64,000 bases of DNA from Sycobia sp. Sy_11 (Eukaryota; Arthropoda; Insecta; Hymenoptera; Epichrysomallidae): assembly GCA_018907035.1 (NCBI GenBank), contig JACCIC010000178.1, forward strand, positions 1,072,501-1,136,500. The letters are read 5' to 3'. Position 1 is the stretch's first letter, and the number at the start of each line of letters is the position of its first letter. The position numbers were made by a program, and so were the translations under genes. The notes below the pieces were generated by a model. The model worked only from the letters and a program-made list of their open reading frames with translations, searched no databases and had not been told where the DNA came from. Positions 45,610-57,805 of this stretch are shown piece after piece.

Positions 45610-46547
45610 GGACTTCTAATGAGCTTCGCTCAGGACGCCCCATTGAGGTCACAACTCCAGGTATGATCGAAAAAATCTATCAAATAGTGCTGAAAGACCG
45701 CAGATAAAAAGTGCGTGAGATAGCTGAGACCTGTAAGATTTCATATGAATGTGTACAAAATATTTTGCACCAACATTTATACATGGAAAAGCTCTGTGCA
45801 AAATAAGTGCCGCGTTTGCTAACAGTCGACCAAAAATTAATTCGAAAGAACATTTCTACCGCCAATTTGGCGTTGTATAAACGTAATCCAAGCGAATTTT
45901 TGCGTCGATTCGTAACCGTTGACGAAACTTGGGTCCACCAGTACACTTCTGAAACCAAACAACAGTCTAAACAGGGAAACCAACTCCAAAGAAGGCAACA
46001 ACAATTTTTTCGGCGAACAGGGTTATGGCTACTGTTTTCTGGGATGCAAGAGGTATTATATACATTGATTGCCTTGAAAAGGGTAAAACTATCACTGGTC
46101 AATACTACACAGACTTATTGCAACGTTTGAGCCACGAAGTGAAAATTAAATGACCTCATCTGTCGAAGAAAAAAATGTTGTTTCATTAGGATAACGCACG
46201 AGCGCACACGTCAATCGTTGTGATGGCTAAAATCAACGATTTGAAGTTTGAATTGATGCCACACCCTCCCTACTCTGCAGACCTAGCTCCGAGTGACTAT
46301 TATCTGTTTCCTAACCTCACAAAATGGCTCGGCGGTAAGAGATTTGCGCACAATGAAGAAGTAATCGAAGATGTAAATGGGTATTTTGAGGAGCTTGACG
46401 AATCAGTCTATAGAGATGGCATTACTAGACTAGAACACCTCTATGAGAAATGTATCAGTCTTGGAAGAGATTCTGTTGAGAAAGAAACAAAAATTCTTAA
46501 AACGTTGTTTTTCTTGGTCAGGCCGGAAACTTATCAATCCACCCTCG
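45610..46547 (+). pseudogene. mariner transposase remnant (family C)
   Basis: Sense copy of the 11772-12740 remnant: 'ELRSGRPIEVTTPGMIEKI', 'RFVTVDETWVHQYTSETK', and after a frame change 'PPYSADLAPSDYYLFPNL'. The TIR-like end 'ccaccctcg' is followed by TA at 46548-46549. Compared with the other copy it has only scattered substitutions (for example VTVDE for VTIDE) and shares the missing N-terminus. In 46187-46195 the second Asp box is interrupted by a stop. Confidence 0.85.
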
Positions 46548-46718
46548 TATAAGTGTTATGCCTCCGCAATTCTTTAGCGAAGTCAACAAACAATGTGGAT
46601 TAGCCACGCCGTGTCGGATCATCGTATCGAGCAAAATTGTGTCTTCACGCAGGAAAAGGGATGTGAGGCGTAGTAGGCGGCGGATATAACGCCAGACGAC
46701 CACGTTAGCGGCTTGTGA

Positions 46719-46748
46719 AGCGACGTTAAATAACATAAAAAAAATTAG
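46719..46748 (+). mobile_element. orphan SINE 3' tail at unit end
   Basis: 'cgacgttaaataacat' plus an A-run is joined directly to 'cggcttgtgaag'. It is the last 16 nt of the SINE plus poly(A), without the rest of the SINE. It provides the 3' end by which a LINE RT would recognise the RNA. Confidence 0.8.
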
Positions 46749-46757
46749 AGAACACAT

Positions 46758-47760
46758 ACTTAAAGATCCTACAGGCTGGCTAGCAAGATGGGCAACCACA
46801 CTGCAAGCATAAAACATGGAGATTTTCCACGGGAAAGGAGCCTAGCATCACGTATTAGATGCCCTTTTAAGACCTCCCCAACCTGCCGAATCCATTACCG
46901 CCATCCTTACCATCGAACAGGAAAACTGGTACAATTAGAAAGCTAAAAGATCCAAAGAAAACCTGAACAATAGTCGGATAGGACAGTCAGAGACGGCTGG
47001 ATTTAAAAACATCGTCCGAACGTACTCACCGAGACAGGGGAACAGCCAAGAGGACTGGAAACTGGTAGTCTCATTTGATCGGGAACGTGTATTTGATGAA
47101 TACCATAATAGTCCGACATCGGGACATTTCAGCGTATAAAAAACGACGCACAAGATCAGCGAGCATTATTACTGGCTTAGCATGAGGAGAAATGACCACA
47201 AGTACGTAAAACATTGCCCTGAGTGCCACATAAAAAAAGTATCCTAAAGAAAACCTACCGGATTACTGGCACAGCGAAACGTCGAAGGGCCGTTGACCAG
47301 CGTTGCAGCAGACATGATGTGGTTTTTCCTGACGAGCAAAGGACAATATAAGTACCTCCTCATCTTTGAAGATCTTTTCACGAACTATGTTGAGATAAGG
47401 CCACTAAAAAAACCAATGGCCAGACTATCGCCCGAGCGTTGAAGAACAAATCATTTTTAAATGGGGTTGCTCTAAATATTGAATAACTGAGAACACCACG
47501 GAATTTGCCAATAACTGGCTTAAGGGTAGACTGGCAGAATTGGGAATCTTGCACAAATTAATTACACCCTATCATGCTTAGGAAAACTCAGTCGAACGGG
47601 TTAATAGGGTCATTAAAACGATGATTGCCATCTTTGATAGAAAATAAGAACAATTACAAGGACTGAGATCTCGATCTCCCCGAGCTCGCATTTGCGGTGA
47701 ACACAGTTATGCACAAAAAAGTCGCTCAGATATGTTTTAATACATACACTTCCCCGGCCG
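46758..47760 (+). pseudogene. gypsy RNase H end and integrase remnant
   Basis: Continues the gypsy pol from 42643. Frames give 'GWLARWATTLQA' and 'VLDALLRPP' (RNase H end), then the integrase zinc-finger region 'SPTSGHFSV' and 'HYYWLSMRRNDHKYVKHCPE'. The integrase core follows with 'AADMMWFFLTSKGQYKYLLI' (first Asp) and 'FEDLFTNYVEIRPLKKP'. Near 47680 is 'LPELAFAVNT'. Many stops and frameshifts; inactive. Collinearity with 42270-42643 confirms that the intervening 4.1 kb is an insertion. Confidence 0.8.
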
Positions 47761-48120
47761 CCCCTAGCTTCCACTTTATTCACCGGTTATGTTCCATATC
47801 TTTGCTTTTTATTACATTTCTTTTCTTATATTCTGCAGATCTGTTTGGTAGACCTTCAGTCTATAGTGAGTTCCGAACCACTAATCAATGCACTGTTATA
47901 GTTTCGACTAGAGTTTATAACCAGTGTATAGGCTGGTTATTTCTTGATTGCGGTATAAATTTATGCGGATTTGTAAACCGGTGTATAGTGTCGGCTTATT
48001 TGTTTAGCATTAAAATAATAAATAATTTGTATAATTATATAATAGTATAATTTGCTAAATAATATGATTAGATTTGTATAAATTAACCCGTTAAATTTCT
48101 GACTGCTGGTCGCTACCTAT
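47761..48120. other. no gene recognised
   Basis: AT-rich tail, possibly the gypsy 3' region followed by the LINE 3' end. A frame at 47697-48050 overlaps the gypsy integrase end in another phase and has no family match. Confidence 0.4.
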
Positions 48121-51100
48121 CTATTTAGGTTCCTCTCGTTCTTCTACTTCAAGCAGATTCTCTAAGGGTGCCACTGTCTCTTTGGTTTTTACTAATTTCT
48201 TAGCGAACGATTCGAATTCCAAGTCATTTTCATAGCTCCATAGATCTCTTATCTGAATAGAGGTGTAATTTCGCTCCTTGGAACCTGGTCCTGATTTCCT
48301 CATATTTGGAAAAGACCTTCAGTACGTGCTCTGGTGTATCCACCTCCCTGCATAAGGATGTATCGCTCTCTCTTTCAGATAGAATCTAGAGAGATAAGAC
48401 CCGAAGTTCCATGCCCTGTGATAAATTGGATTAATAATCGTGACGGCCTGATCCAATCAACCCCAATCCTATTTCGGACCCTAGTTAGGTCAGAATGTGT
48501 TAGCCTACCTTTTGTTGAGTTACCCAGATCGCTTGCCAATCATCAAGATATCTCTCGGATACCTCTCGTGCGGTACGATGTTGGTCCTCACGCGTTGCTA
48601 TATTTTTCCGGATGGCGTACTATTCCGCCTTACGTTTGCATTCTAAAACGATTGGGAGTGTGCCCATTATCACTACTAGAGCATCCGTTGAGGTAGTTCT
48701 GTACGCGCTGATGACTCTAATGAGCGCATGTCTTTGAGTACTTGTCAACTTTTTTTGCTGTTCAACACACATCAAATCGTGCCAAGCTGCCGCTGCGTAT
48801 ACAGCGATAGATGTGAACAGCCCGGTATAGATAGTACTAACCGACTTAAATTTCTGGCCCCATTCCGATCTTCCCAGGCGTCCGATTGTGTTAAACAAAT
48901 CCACACATTTGAATTGCTTTTACATGGCTACCAATGGTTAGATGTTCGCCGAAGTCGATTTCAAGATATCTCACGTTTTCTAATCTATACACCCTTATAT
49001 ATCTTAATAAGAGGGGGGCTTTCAGATGAATGTGGCCTCTCAATATCATCATTCCAAAATTTTAAGAGACTAGCCTCTTTTTATTGAGGCGACACCTTGA
49101 TTACATTTCCTCAATATAATTCTGGTCTATCCTTATAATCTTTCTATGCAAGTCTGCCTCCACTAAGAGCACAATATCATCAGCATAAGCAATTATATCA
49201 CACTCTAGTCTTGAGAGCTGCCAAAGTAGAGGATCAAGGGCAAGCTTCCGCAGAGTTGGGCCAAGAACGGATTCCTGAGGGCATCCTTTATTCATCTCAA
49301 ATTGCACTTCCACAGTGCTATCGCATATGAGGACTCGACTCTTATAAATTTGTGGAGACCCCTGAGCGACGCTTTGCTTTTCAATGCTGCCAGTATAACA
49401 GGCCACCAGACTTTGTCGAAGGCACTCGTTGACTCACAGACTTGCGTAACTGAACTATGGCGTCCTCTGTGGATTGCCTTCTCCTAAAGCCCAGTGGTCG
49501 TAGACATAGTTTTGGTTCTATAATCCTATTAAATTGTTCAGTATTCAAGCTTCTTCCTAGTACAGGCAACAGACGTTTTATTCTGTAAGATGGAGAGGCC
49601 TTCGTCTCCTTGTCTTCCTCTTTCCTAATTATAACCACATGGTCAACTTTTCACTCTTTAGCTAACTCCGAAAATCTCAAGCACGAGTTGGAAATATTGA
49701 TCAGGTTCTGCCTGATGGTCAGCAGTGCGGCTCGAATAATATCCAAGTCGAAGCTGTCTGGGCCGGGGGCCTTACCCAGCTTCATCTTTGTTTTGTCCCA
49801 AGACAAAACCTGATCCAATTCGGCGAGATTACATTCAACCTAGCTTCCCATGGACGGAAGTGTGTTGGCCATTTGTCTTATTTTTTTATGCTCTTGTCTT
49901 TCATTATGCGCAGTGTCCAAAGCGAAGAGGGTGATCGGCACTGCTGTTGCTGTGCTCACCGAGTCCATAATGCAGGTATCATTTATACGGACGTTGCATG
50001 CAATTTCCATGATGGACAGATTACCTACTGAAATTCGGTAAGGTACACCCCAAGGGATCTCATTACGTATGGCTGTAACAAAATTCAGCCATTCTGACTC
50101 TTTAGGATGCCGTAGTCTACGGACAAACTCTTTCCTGGCCGTTTTGTACAGTTCTTTGAGGTATTCGCATAAAACGGGATCACACTCTTTCTGGAATACT
50201 CGACGGGTCTGATTAGTGGCCTTTTTTAACCTATCTAATATAAGATTCTACCAGGGAACCTCTCTAGCAACTACCCAACTCCTTGGTATGGCAGCATTGC
50301 ACGCCTTCCTCAAGGTAGCTGTTAATGAGAGAACTTTCAATGGTCACCATTTTGGAGCCAGGCATTTTTTAGGGACTTTTTTCTTCAGGGATTTTCCTCT
50401 ATAACAGTGCAGAAGATATCTCAGTCCGTTGTATGTGAGAAGTATCGCTTAATTTTTGTCTTAGATTTACAACATCTGTTCTAGCAGATATGCCCTCTCC
50501 ATTAGCGTGGTAGATGATCGTTCTATGATCAGTCGAGGTCCAATCCTCTCTAACAATCCATCATGTGATGAGTGTTTCGAGATTCATTGAGAGAAGAATT
50601 ACATCCCCATTTCCTTCTCTAACTTCGTTGGAGACAGTAGCGATACTATTTGGCAGATTGAAGATCCTGATATTTCATTGCGCTATGAATTTCTCTAATT
50701 CCTCTCCTTTGCGGTCGGTGTGATCCGATCCCCACAGGGGGAGCACCTGGCATTGGAATCAACACCAATCAACGCGATCCTACCCCACAATGCGTGCAGC
50801 ACCTTATTCAACTGCATAAGGTGAACTCTTATTTAGTGGCTCAGCTGGAAATATCCACTGACCACATACATCGTTAAAGTGCACATCCTAACCTCCACTA
50901 TTACAAAATATACTACTGTATAAAAACAAGAGTAAGACTTTTAATTTCAAACATGCCGGGTTTATTGACAAATGTCTTTATTTTTTAGTTGCTAGCACTG
51001 TCAGAATTATCTGTGCCAAATTTCTCACAATTATCTTCATTTGTTATATGATTACGATTGTATTTTGTGAACAAAGAAAAGTTAACTCTTCGGTTGTCAT

Positions 51101-52260
51101 AATGTCTGAAATTATTAAAAAATAAGTAGCATTAAATTTTGTGCGGAAAATAAAATATCGGCTGCCGAAACGTTTAGAATATTGCAGAAGGCCTTTGGTG
51201 AGAAGTCAATGTCAAGAGCAAGTATTTTTGATTGGCAAAAATTGTTCAAAGAAGCTCCAAGACGCGTTGATGACCAAGAATATTTATTGATGGGCTACAC
51301 GTCGAAAAAATCAAAGAATTAGTTCTGCAAAATCGTCTATTGACTACTACAGCGCTTGCTTTTGGAATTTCAAATGGGTTAGTCAGCACCATCCTGAAAG
51401 ACATTTTGTGCCCAAAAAGAGGTCTGTGATGCGATGCTTTCAGAATATCAGGATAAGATGGAACGCATAATAACTGGAAATGAGACTTGGGTCTACTCTT
51501 ACGATCCAAAAACAGAGACCGAGAAAATCACGTCATAGTCGCTCAGAAGTCAAGATTATGTGCACTGTTATCTTCAATTATCATGGTGTGGTGCATTATG
51601 AATTCCTTCCAACCGGCCAAACAGTTAAGAAAGAATATTATTTGAGTGTTATGCATGGTTCGCGTGACGCTATTCGTCTCAAAGGCCAGATTTATGGAAA
51701 GATAACTCTTGGCTTTTGCATCACGATATTGCACCACGATACTGCATTTCGCCAAATGTTCAACCATTATCGTTCTGCAACCACCATACTTGTCTGACTT
51801 AGCACCACCTGATTTTTGGCTGGGCAGCAAACTCGAAAGACTACTTCGAAAACATGGATAATTTGATTGAAGAAACAAAAGTTGAATCGAAGAAGGAGCT
51901 GATGGAGCATTCCGGAATATGAGTATAAAAAATGTTTTGAAGATTGGAAAAAGCGTTGGCATTGTTACATTGCATCCGGAGGCATTTTTTGTGGGGAAGA
52001 ATTGGATTTCGAAGATTAAATAAACATTTCAAAAGTTATAAATAAAATCTTACTCATATTTGTACACAGAACCATTCTAGTGGCCAGACCGAATCCCTCT
52101 ATTGGGCAACTGTCCTGGTATGGCTACTGGAGAACCAGGATGTCTAATTCTTCCTCCAAACATTTGGACCTAATTTCTGGAGTGGTTCTGCGCGCTCATC
52201 TGGCGTTAAGCTGCGCAAAGCGTAGAACAGTTCCACTTTGATTTGTGCGTGCCTTACTGG
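48121..52260 (-). mobile_element. R1-clade LINE, interrupted by a mariner
   Basis: Minus strand, ORF2 in broken frames. The endonuclease start at 52260-52065 has 'VLRFAQLNAR' and 'EELDILVLQ'. The mariner 50921-52062 is inserted, and the endonuclease resumes at 50918-50430 with 'ALIGVDSNARCSPCGD' and 'WTSTDHRTIIYH'. RT follows: 'GKAPGPDSFDLDIIRAALL' (49730-49790), 'LRPLGFRRRQSTEDAIVQL' (about 49470), 'NKGCPQESVLGPTLRKL' and the catalytic 'IIAYADDIVLLV' (49160-49200). The C-terminal part at 48620-48904 has 'YAAAAW' and 'QRHALIRVISAYRTTSTDAL'; a 'DTPEHVLKVF' knuckle region is near 48310-48340. Many stops. Order and motifs are typical for the R1 clade. Confidence 0.85.
50921..52062 (+). mobile_element. 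mariner element (family E), dead
   Basis: Inserted at TA (50919-50920 and 52063-52064) in the LINE endonuclease region. The ends are related inverted repeats: left 'aagagtaagacttttaat', right (reverse) 'atgagtaagattttattt'. The transposase frames on the plus strand are much shifted: 'GVVHYEFLPTGQTVKKEYYL' in 51480-51797, 'LHHDTAF' for the second Asp box, and 'KCFEDWKKRWHCYIASGG' near 51930-51980. Length 1142 bp. Confidence 0.85.
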
Positions 52261-52579
52261 ACATAATCCGTGCAGTTGATAAATCTCTCAATGACAGCTT
52301 TGTATGCAGGACATTGAATGTCCATGGAGCCGTGATTATGAGGCTTCATTTCAATTTAATAATTTTAATTTTTAGGAATTTCTTCATGGCACCTAAATTT
52401 CTTTGCATTCAATACTATTCTGCTATGTTTCTAGTGTCTGTTCTTATTCCTGTGATGATTTATTTGGGCCCATTTCTTGAAGTTATTGTATATTTTTACG
52501 CATAGCTTTATTAGCCATTCTAGATCGATCCAATCATTATCAAATCTTGGACTATTTTGGACATGTCTCTTCGATTTTA

Positions 52580-53844
52580 CAAGGGTGGTCCCAGAAGTAC
52601 CTGGGACAACAAATAAAACACAAAAATTTTGGAACAAATATATTTATTTTTCAGCATAATCTCCTTTCAGCTCTAGATACTTTTTCCAGCAATATTCGGT
52701 AAGTTCAATATCCTTTTTATAATAAGAATTGTCAAGCTTCTCATAATAGCCACGAACTGCCGACATCACCTTGTCATTGTTGGAAAATCTTTGACCAGCG
52801 AGCCATTTTTCAAGTGTAGGAACAGAAAATAATCCGAGGGAGCTAAATTTTGCGGATAGGGTGCATGAGGTAACAATTCAACCTTTAATTCATTAATTTT
52901 GGCGATTGCAATAAGGGATGTGTGTGCTGGTGCATTGTCTTGATGGAACAACATTTTCTTCTTAGCCAAATGCAGGCGTATTCGCTTATTTTTTTCGCTC
53001 AAACGTTGCAATAAGTTCACATAATACTCGTCGTCGATAGTTTTTCTTTTTCAAGATAGGCAATGAAAATTATCCCACACACATCCCAAAAAACCGACGC
53101 CATAACCTTGCCTGAAGATGGAACGGTCTTTGCCTTCTTTGGAGCCGGTTCTCCCTTTTGAGTCCATTGTATTGATTGTTCTTTTGTTTCGGGTGTGAAG
53201 TGGTGCAAACATTTTTCATCTATAGTTATGAAATGGTGCAAAAATTCAGCTTTATATTTCCGAATTGCCAAACACTCAACTGAAACATCTTCACGGCGCT
53301 GTTTTTGTTCCATTGTGAGCAAACGTGGCACCCATCTTACGCACAGCTTTGTCATCTCCAAATTTTCAGTTAATATGCCATGTACTGCACTTTTTGAAAC
53401 GCCTACCCTGTCTACTACCTCACGCACTTTCAGTAGACGATCATCCAGTACCGCTTTGTCGATTTTCTTCAACATTTCTGTAGTCGTCACCTCGTTTGGT
53501 CGACTACTGCGATGCTCGACTCCGCAGCTCGTACGGCCTCCTTTAAACTCTGCTACCCAATATTTTACTATTGCAAACGAAAAAGCAGTCTCACCCAGAT
53601 TAGAATCTAGTTCAGCTTTTATATTGGTTGGGCCGAGGCCTTTCAAAAAAAAGTATTATATCACATAATGATGACCAATTTTTTCCATGTTTACAAATTC
53701 ACTGAAGTCGTTCACTATTCATGGCTGTCAAACAAATACTAAACATCATGGCTTTATAGATTGTGTGCTATCTAATACAGTGATATTTTTTGACCAACTA
53801 GTGCCACCTCTAGGTCAGGCCAGGTACTTCTGTAACCACACTTG
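52580..53844 (-). mobile_element. mariner element (family D) with good TIRs
   Basis: TA at 52578-52579 and 53845-53846. The TIRs are 27 bp: caagggtggtcccagaagta and, reversed, caagtgtggttacagaagta at the far end. Length 1265 bp. The transposase on the minus strand is in two frames (53017-53646 and 52766-53020) that abut, so one small frameshift separates them. Confidence 0.92.
52766..53646 (-). pseudogene. mariner transposase (family D), near-intact
   Basis: N-terminal frame, 209 residues: HTH start 'MKGLGPTNIKAELDSNLGE', 'SRPNEVTTTEMLKKIDKAV', linker 'WVPRLLT', first Asp box 'FITIDEKCLHHFTPETK' (TW replaced by KC after DE). C-terminal frame, 84 residues: 'FHQDNAPAHTS' (second Asp), then 'APYPQNLAPSDYFLFLHL' (third Asp), ending early near 52766. 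The usual C-terminal 50 residues follow in another frame. One frameshift near 53018, another near 52790. Recent but inactive. Confidence 0.88.
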
Positions 53845-53849
53845 TACAC

Positions 53850-55855
53850 TTTATTGTTCTTCAGACTCCCACAATACCCACTATCGATTATTATTCTCTG
53901 CTGCTAAATTATATTTTGATGTCAACTTCTACTTCTGATGTAGAGCAGTGTGTCCGTCAACAGACACTAATTTGTTCATGAAATTTTTTGGTGGCGTTTT
54001 CATCTTGTTTGGTCAGCTAAGGGCCAAGTTTAGTGGAAATCGCAACGATAATCTTGGAACAACTAAGGCAGTGTGACAACTTTTCTTTCGTTTATTGGAT
54101 CCTTTTTTCGGAACTCATCTAATAGGTCTTTTAGTACAATATTTTCGTTATACTTCACTTGAAAATCTTTGGTATTGGATTGGTACGATAGACTCGTTTG
54201 CTTACTAAAGGCAAATGCTAAGATTACAAAATATTGATTATGATGATGATACTTCCACGATCGTCCTTTAAGCATGATTGAAATGCTTCTGGACTTCCGA
54301 TCTGACCATGCCGAGTAATTTGCCCTATCCAACTTTCAAGATTCTCTTTGTTTGCCACTGCATATCTTATCGGCTAGGATGATTCTCATTTATTGTCAAA
54401 TTAAGCTTTTAGTCCTTCTTACTATCATTGTCGTCGGTGTTAAATTAAATTCGTCGTATCTTGAAAAATCTCTATCTTCAGGAATGAAGCCGAAATATAT
54501 TGTAAATTTTATATATAATTACAGGATTTTCCCCGCACTGTTTACTTCAGGTTTAGACTTTTATAGAGCATACTGTGATTTATATTATTGTACCAATTAT
54601 TCTGCTAAAAGTAAATCAGCCTACACAGTACTTCGATTTCAAGTATCGCATAGTACAGAACCTTGAATCAGCTATTATCTATTTTTTTATAAATTATATA
54701 CATGATGATTCATTTATTGCTATCCTATCTCAATATTTCAGGAGCACCGCGTAACGGATTTTAAGGACAAAAGTTATAGTGATATATATTCGTATAAAAT
54801 TGAAAAAATTTAGTAAAATGGTAATAAAAAAATATTACCCTTTTGTAATTTTCAGTTATTCCTTACCATACAATATCTTTATATGAATAACAATTTATAT
54901 ACTAAACTATATTTAGAAGAAGAAAAAAGAGTAGTAAGGATACGGGGAATAAATAGTTATGTATTAAAATAAAACACAAAATATCGCGAGTAAATAATAT
55001 AAACAAGACTTGCTTAGGCGTAAAAACCCTAACGAATTTGAGAGAAAAGCCCGAGCAAGCTGAAAATGTATACTTTGATTACTATTATATAAATAGGCTT
55101 ACACAACAAATCAATCTTTCGCTACTTAAATTAACGCAATGGTTAACCATAGAGAGTTCTCTTATCTATTTTAATGCGTCAGGAAACAGCCCTGACGAAC
55201 CTTGTCAATCGCAATTTGTAGACAAATTAATCCGACCGAGCCCTTTCTCAGGGAGGCCGTTGACGGTGACGGTGAAATGAAGCGGATGGCAATGCCCAGT
55301 ACGTCATGGAGCCCTGACGTCTCAGGCACAGGTGCAGCCCTCACTCCACAAGTACTTAAAGACAGGTTTGATGCTGTCGCGGCCGTTTTCTTTGGCGCAG
55401 ATTCGCTATTTGACGACCGCGCACTCGGGTGTCGTTCATCAATCACCGTGGATACACTATCAATTAATATCTAAGCGCGAAGTAAAACTAAGACGTGTGC
55501 ACCGAAAGCAGCAAGATATTTCGTATAATGTTTTTCTATTTTATATAATTCACGACGGACCGATTATTGAGAAACGTCTGTCTGCGAAGAGGAGCGACTA
55601 AAGACTGGTTGTATATTTCAAAGTATAAGTGCTCTGAAGCTCGCATAAATAGAAAATTATATAAAAAAGATTGAGTATCAAAGGCTCATAAATATTTGTC
55701 GCTTAAGATTTAGAAATACTCCATCGACACAGGGCACAACGAAACATCTGTGTTGCAGGCCACACGCGGACAGCTGCTTCTAGGAAAAAAAGCGGGTGAG
55801 GACTCACGTTTACTCATTTTCCACTACAGAAAAAACGAAAAAATATATTCATTGA
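53850..55855. other. no gene firmly recognised
   Basis: A minus-strand frame at 54063-54332 (89 codons; 'ANYSAWSDRKSRSISIMLKG', later 'LKDLLDEFRKKD') is faintly like the N-terminus of a copia-type Gag, too weak to call. 55170-55480 is GC-richer and holds 'gccctgacgtctcaggcac', shared with 41373-41391. Possible LTR remnants. Confidence 0.3.
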
Positions 55856-55859
55856 ATAC

Positions 55860-57350
55860 ATGTTTTTATTTTACCAGATATTAAAAACATTCATCCTCAA
55901 CTTTTCTATCATATTATTCCTATATATCGCCAAATCCTGCACTACCATTAAAGGATTCGATTGCGGTATATCAAACTCCATATTTACCACATGCACTTTA
56001 GTAGACACTGGAGAATATAATTTTTATACACAATTTAATTGTTACAAGTAGCTGAATTCAAAGTAGTAAAAATTATACAACGTCAATTTATAATTCTAAT
56101 TATATGGATAATCTTCCACAGCGGTATGTTTTTCCATTTAGTCGCAATACCAAATACAGTACAAGAATATATGTATGATATAAATCACAAGAACTATGAG
56201 TTTCTATACGAAACAAGAATATTTATGTACAAAAATTCGTACACAATTAGTCATATTCATATAAATTTGATAAAATTAATAGGAGTTGATCTACCAGGAA
56301 AAGCAGAAGCATCGCGTAGAGGTACCTGCTCTGCAGACAACTACGGAACATACAACACCGTAATCGTACAAGGACTAATCGGGATAACGTGACTCGAATA
56401 AAAGGGTACATTAGTTTAGAAGCAAACAAAATTAAACTCCGATCTGGGACAACATCTAAAATCCCAGAACAATAATGTATCGATATATAGGCGGGTCACA
56501 TCTTTTGCAAAATATTACAAAGTCTTTACCATAAATTCCGATAGTATGATATTCCCCTTAATAGAAAATAATAAAGTTAAAGACTACGATAAAATACTAA
56601 CCAAAACTGAACATTACTTAATTTCGAAATGACTTATATTCGAAAAAATAGACAATAACAATATATTCCATAACATGGTAAAATAAACAGTGGAATTTAT
56701 AGTAGCGATTATTGTACATATCCAAATTAAAAAATTTATCCATGTAGAAAGGCATCAAGTAATCAAATAAAAACTTTACGTTCAAACAGTGTAAAAGAAA
56801 AATGCCAACTAGAAAGGAAAACTATTTTTAATTCCTTATTCGTAGACCTACTATCACTGGACTAATTTATATATAACATTATGGAAAAACCAATATACTT
56901 TGAATAGTTGGCAGGAGAGTAATTCACATCATCAAATATTTACCAAAAGAAATAAATATTGTACACTTGAACCAATATTTCATAGAATTACTTGTCATAT
57001 TAAGCAGCGAAACTCTATTCCTTAATCCAAACACCCATATACAAATGTGACGAGTTATACATATAGACTATAATTATAGGCAAAACATGTAGGAGATTGG
57101 CACCAGAGGGTAGAAAAAAATTTTTTCAACATAAAAACTTCGAAACTTGATAACTTCGAAACGAAATGTTTCTTATTTAAAAAAGGGCTTATAAATACAT
57201 TATCAAGAGAAATGTCAGGAGAAGAAAATCTTATCGTACATGGCGAAATGATAAATAATTTGCTTATCTAAATTCGCACATATGGCAAAAACAACACAGA
57301 ATTAATTCCAGGCAAAATGAACGTAATTCGAATCTATTAGCTCAACAATA
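55860..57350 (+). pseudogene. fossil chuvirus-like glycoprotein
   Basis: Several plus-strand frames (55860-56051, 56039-56392, and pieces to about 57350) together resemble a chuvirus-type (Jingchuvirales) surface glycoprotein, a class often endogenised in ants and other arthropods and sometimes carried by BEL/Pao elements. The first frame has a hydrophobic, signal-like N-terminus followed by a Cys-containing segment. The next frame overlaps it with a shift at about 56045. A stop at about 56390 is followed by many more stops and shifts, so no protein can be made. Identification is by overall pattern only. The part after 56336 is present again at 59040-60050 because of the tandem duplication. 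Confidence 0.55.
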
Positions 57351-57720
57351 ATAGGGATGCTTATAATTCTAAATATTTTAAAATTATGTATCGACGCGAT
57401 TATAACAGGATATACCAGGGGTATCAGTTGGAATTTGTCGATTGTTTGATAAAGAAAACACTTATTTTTCAGAGAAATCTCAATTTTTTAAATCACAATT
57501 TTTTATTCAGTGTATTATTCATTGAATTCTATATATTTCGACGATTTATTTTTCGAATTCTAAAAAATTGGCGTAGCGCTGCTCTGCAAGTTAGGAATAC
57601 ATCAGAGCAATGTGGCATACCTGACCGCAAACCTGGCAAGACAAATGCTATTGTCAAACACAATGATTGATTTAACAGATGAATGCGGGAACCCAACAAA
57701 TTTAATGTATATAGAATTCT

Positions 57721-57769
57721 TTTATATATATATATATATACATACATATATATATATATATATAGAATT

Positions 57770-57801
<32 letters not shown>
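57721..57801. repeat. (TA)n microsatellite
   Basis: TA-rich tract with two 'tagaattc' breaks, repeated at 60424-60504 in unit B. The mariner inserted in its end. Confidence 0.9.

Positions 57802-57805
<4 letters not shown>

Larger units (their letters stand above)
42653..46748 (+). mobile_element. SINE-headed 4.1-kb retrotransposed unit
   Basis: Starts at the first base of the SINE head (gaggcctacg), with a complete SINE at 42653-42867. It continues through 3.85 kb identical in layout to 15295-11600 reversed. At 46719 it jumps to 'cgacgttaaataacat' plus an A-run, a bare SINE 3' tail absent from the other copy. It is flanked by the 9-bp duplication agaacacat and interrupts a gypsy RNase H domain. 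Inside, right after the SINE tail, is 'ctaatgtaaat', the downstream target-site duplication of the SINE at 15.3 kb. The upstream duplication is not carried. So this copy derives from a locus like 11600-15521. Confidence 0.85.

Noticed and set aside
54063..54332. Copia-type Gag
   Set aside because: Only a faint likeness at the N-terminus and no RT, integrase or LTR nearby; too weak to list as a gene.
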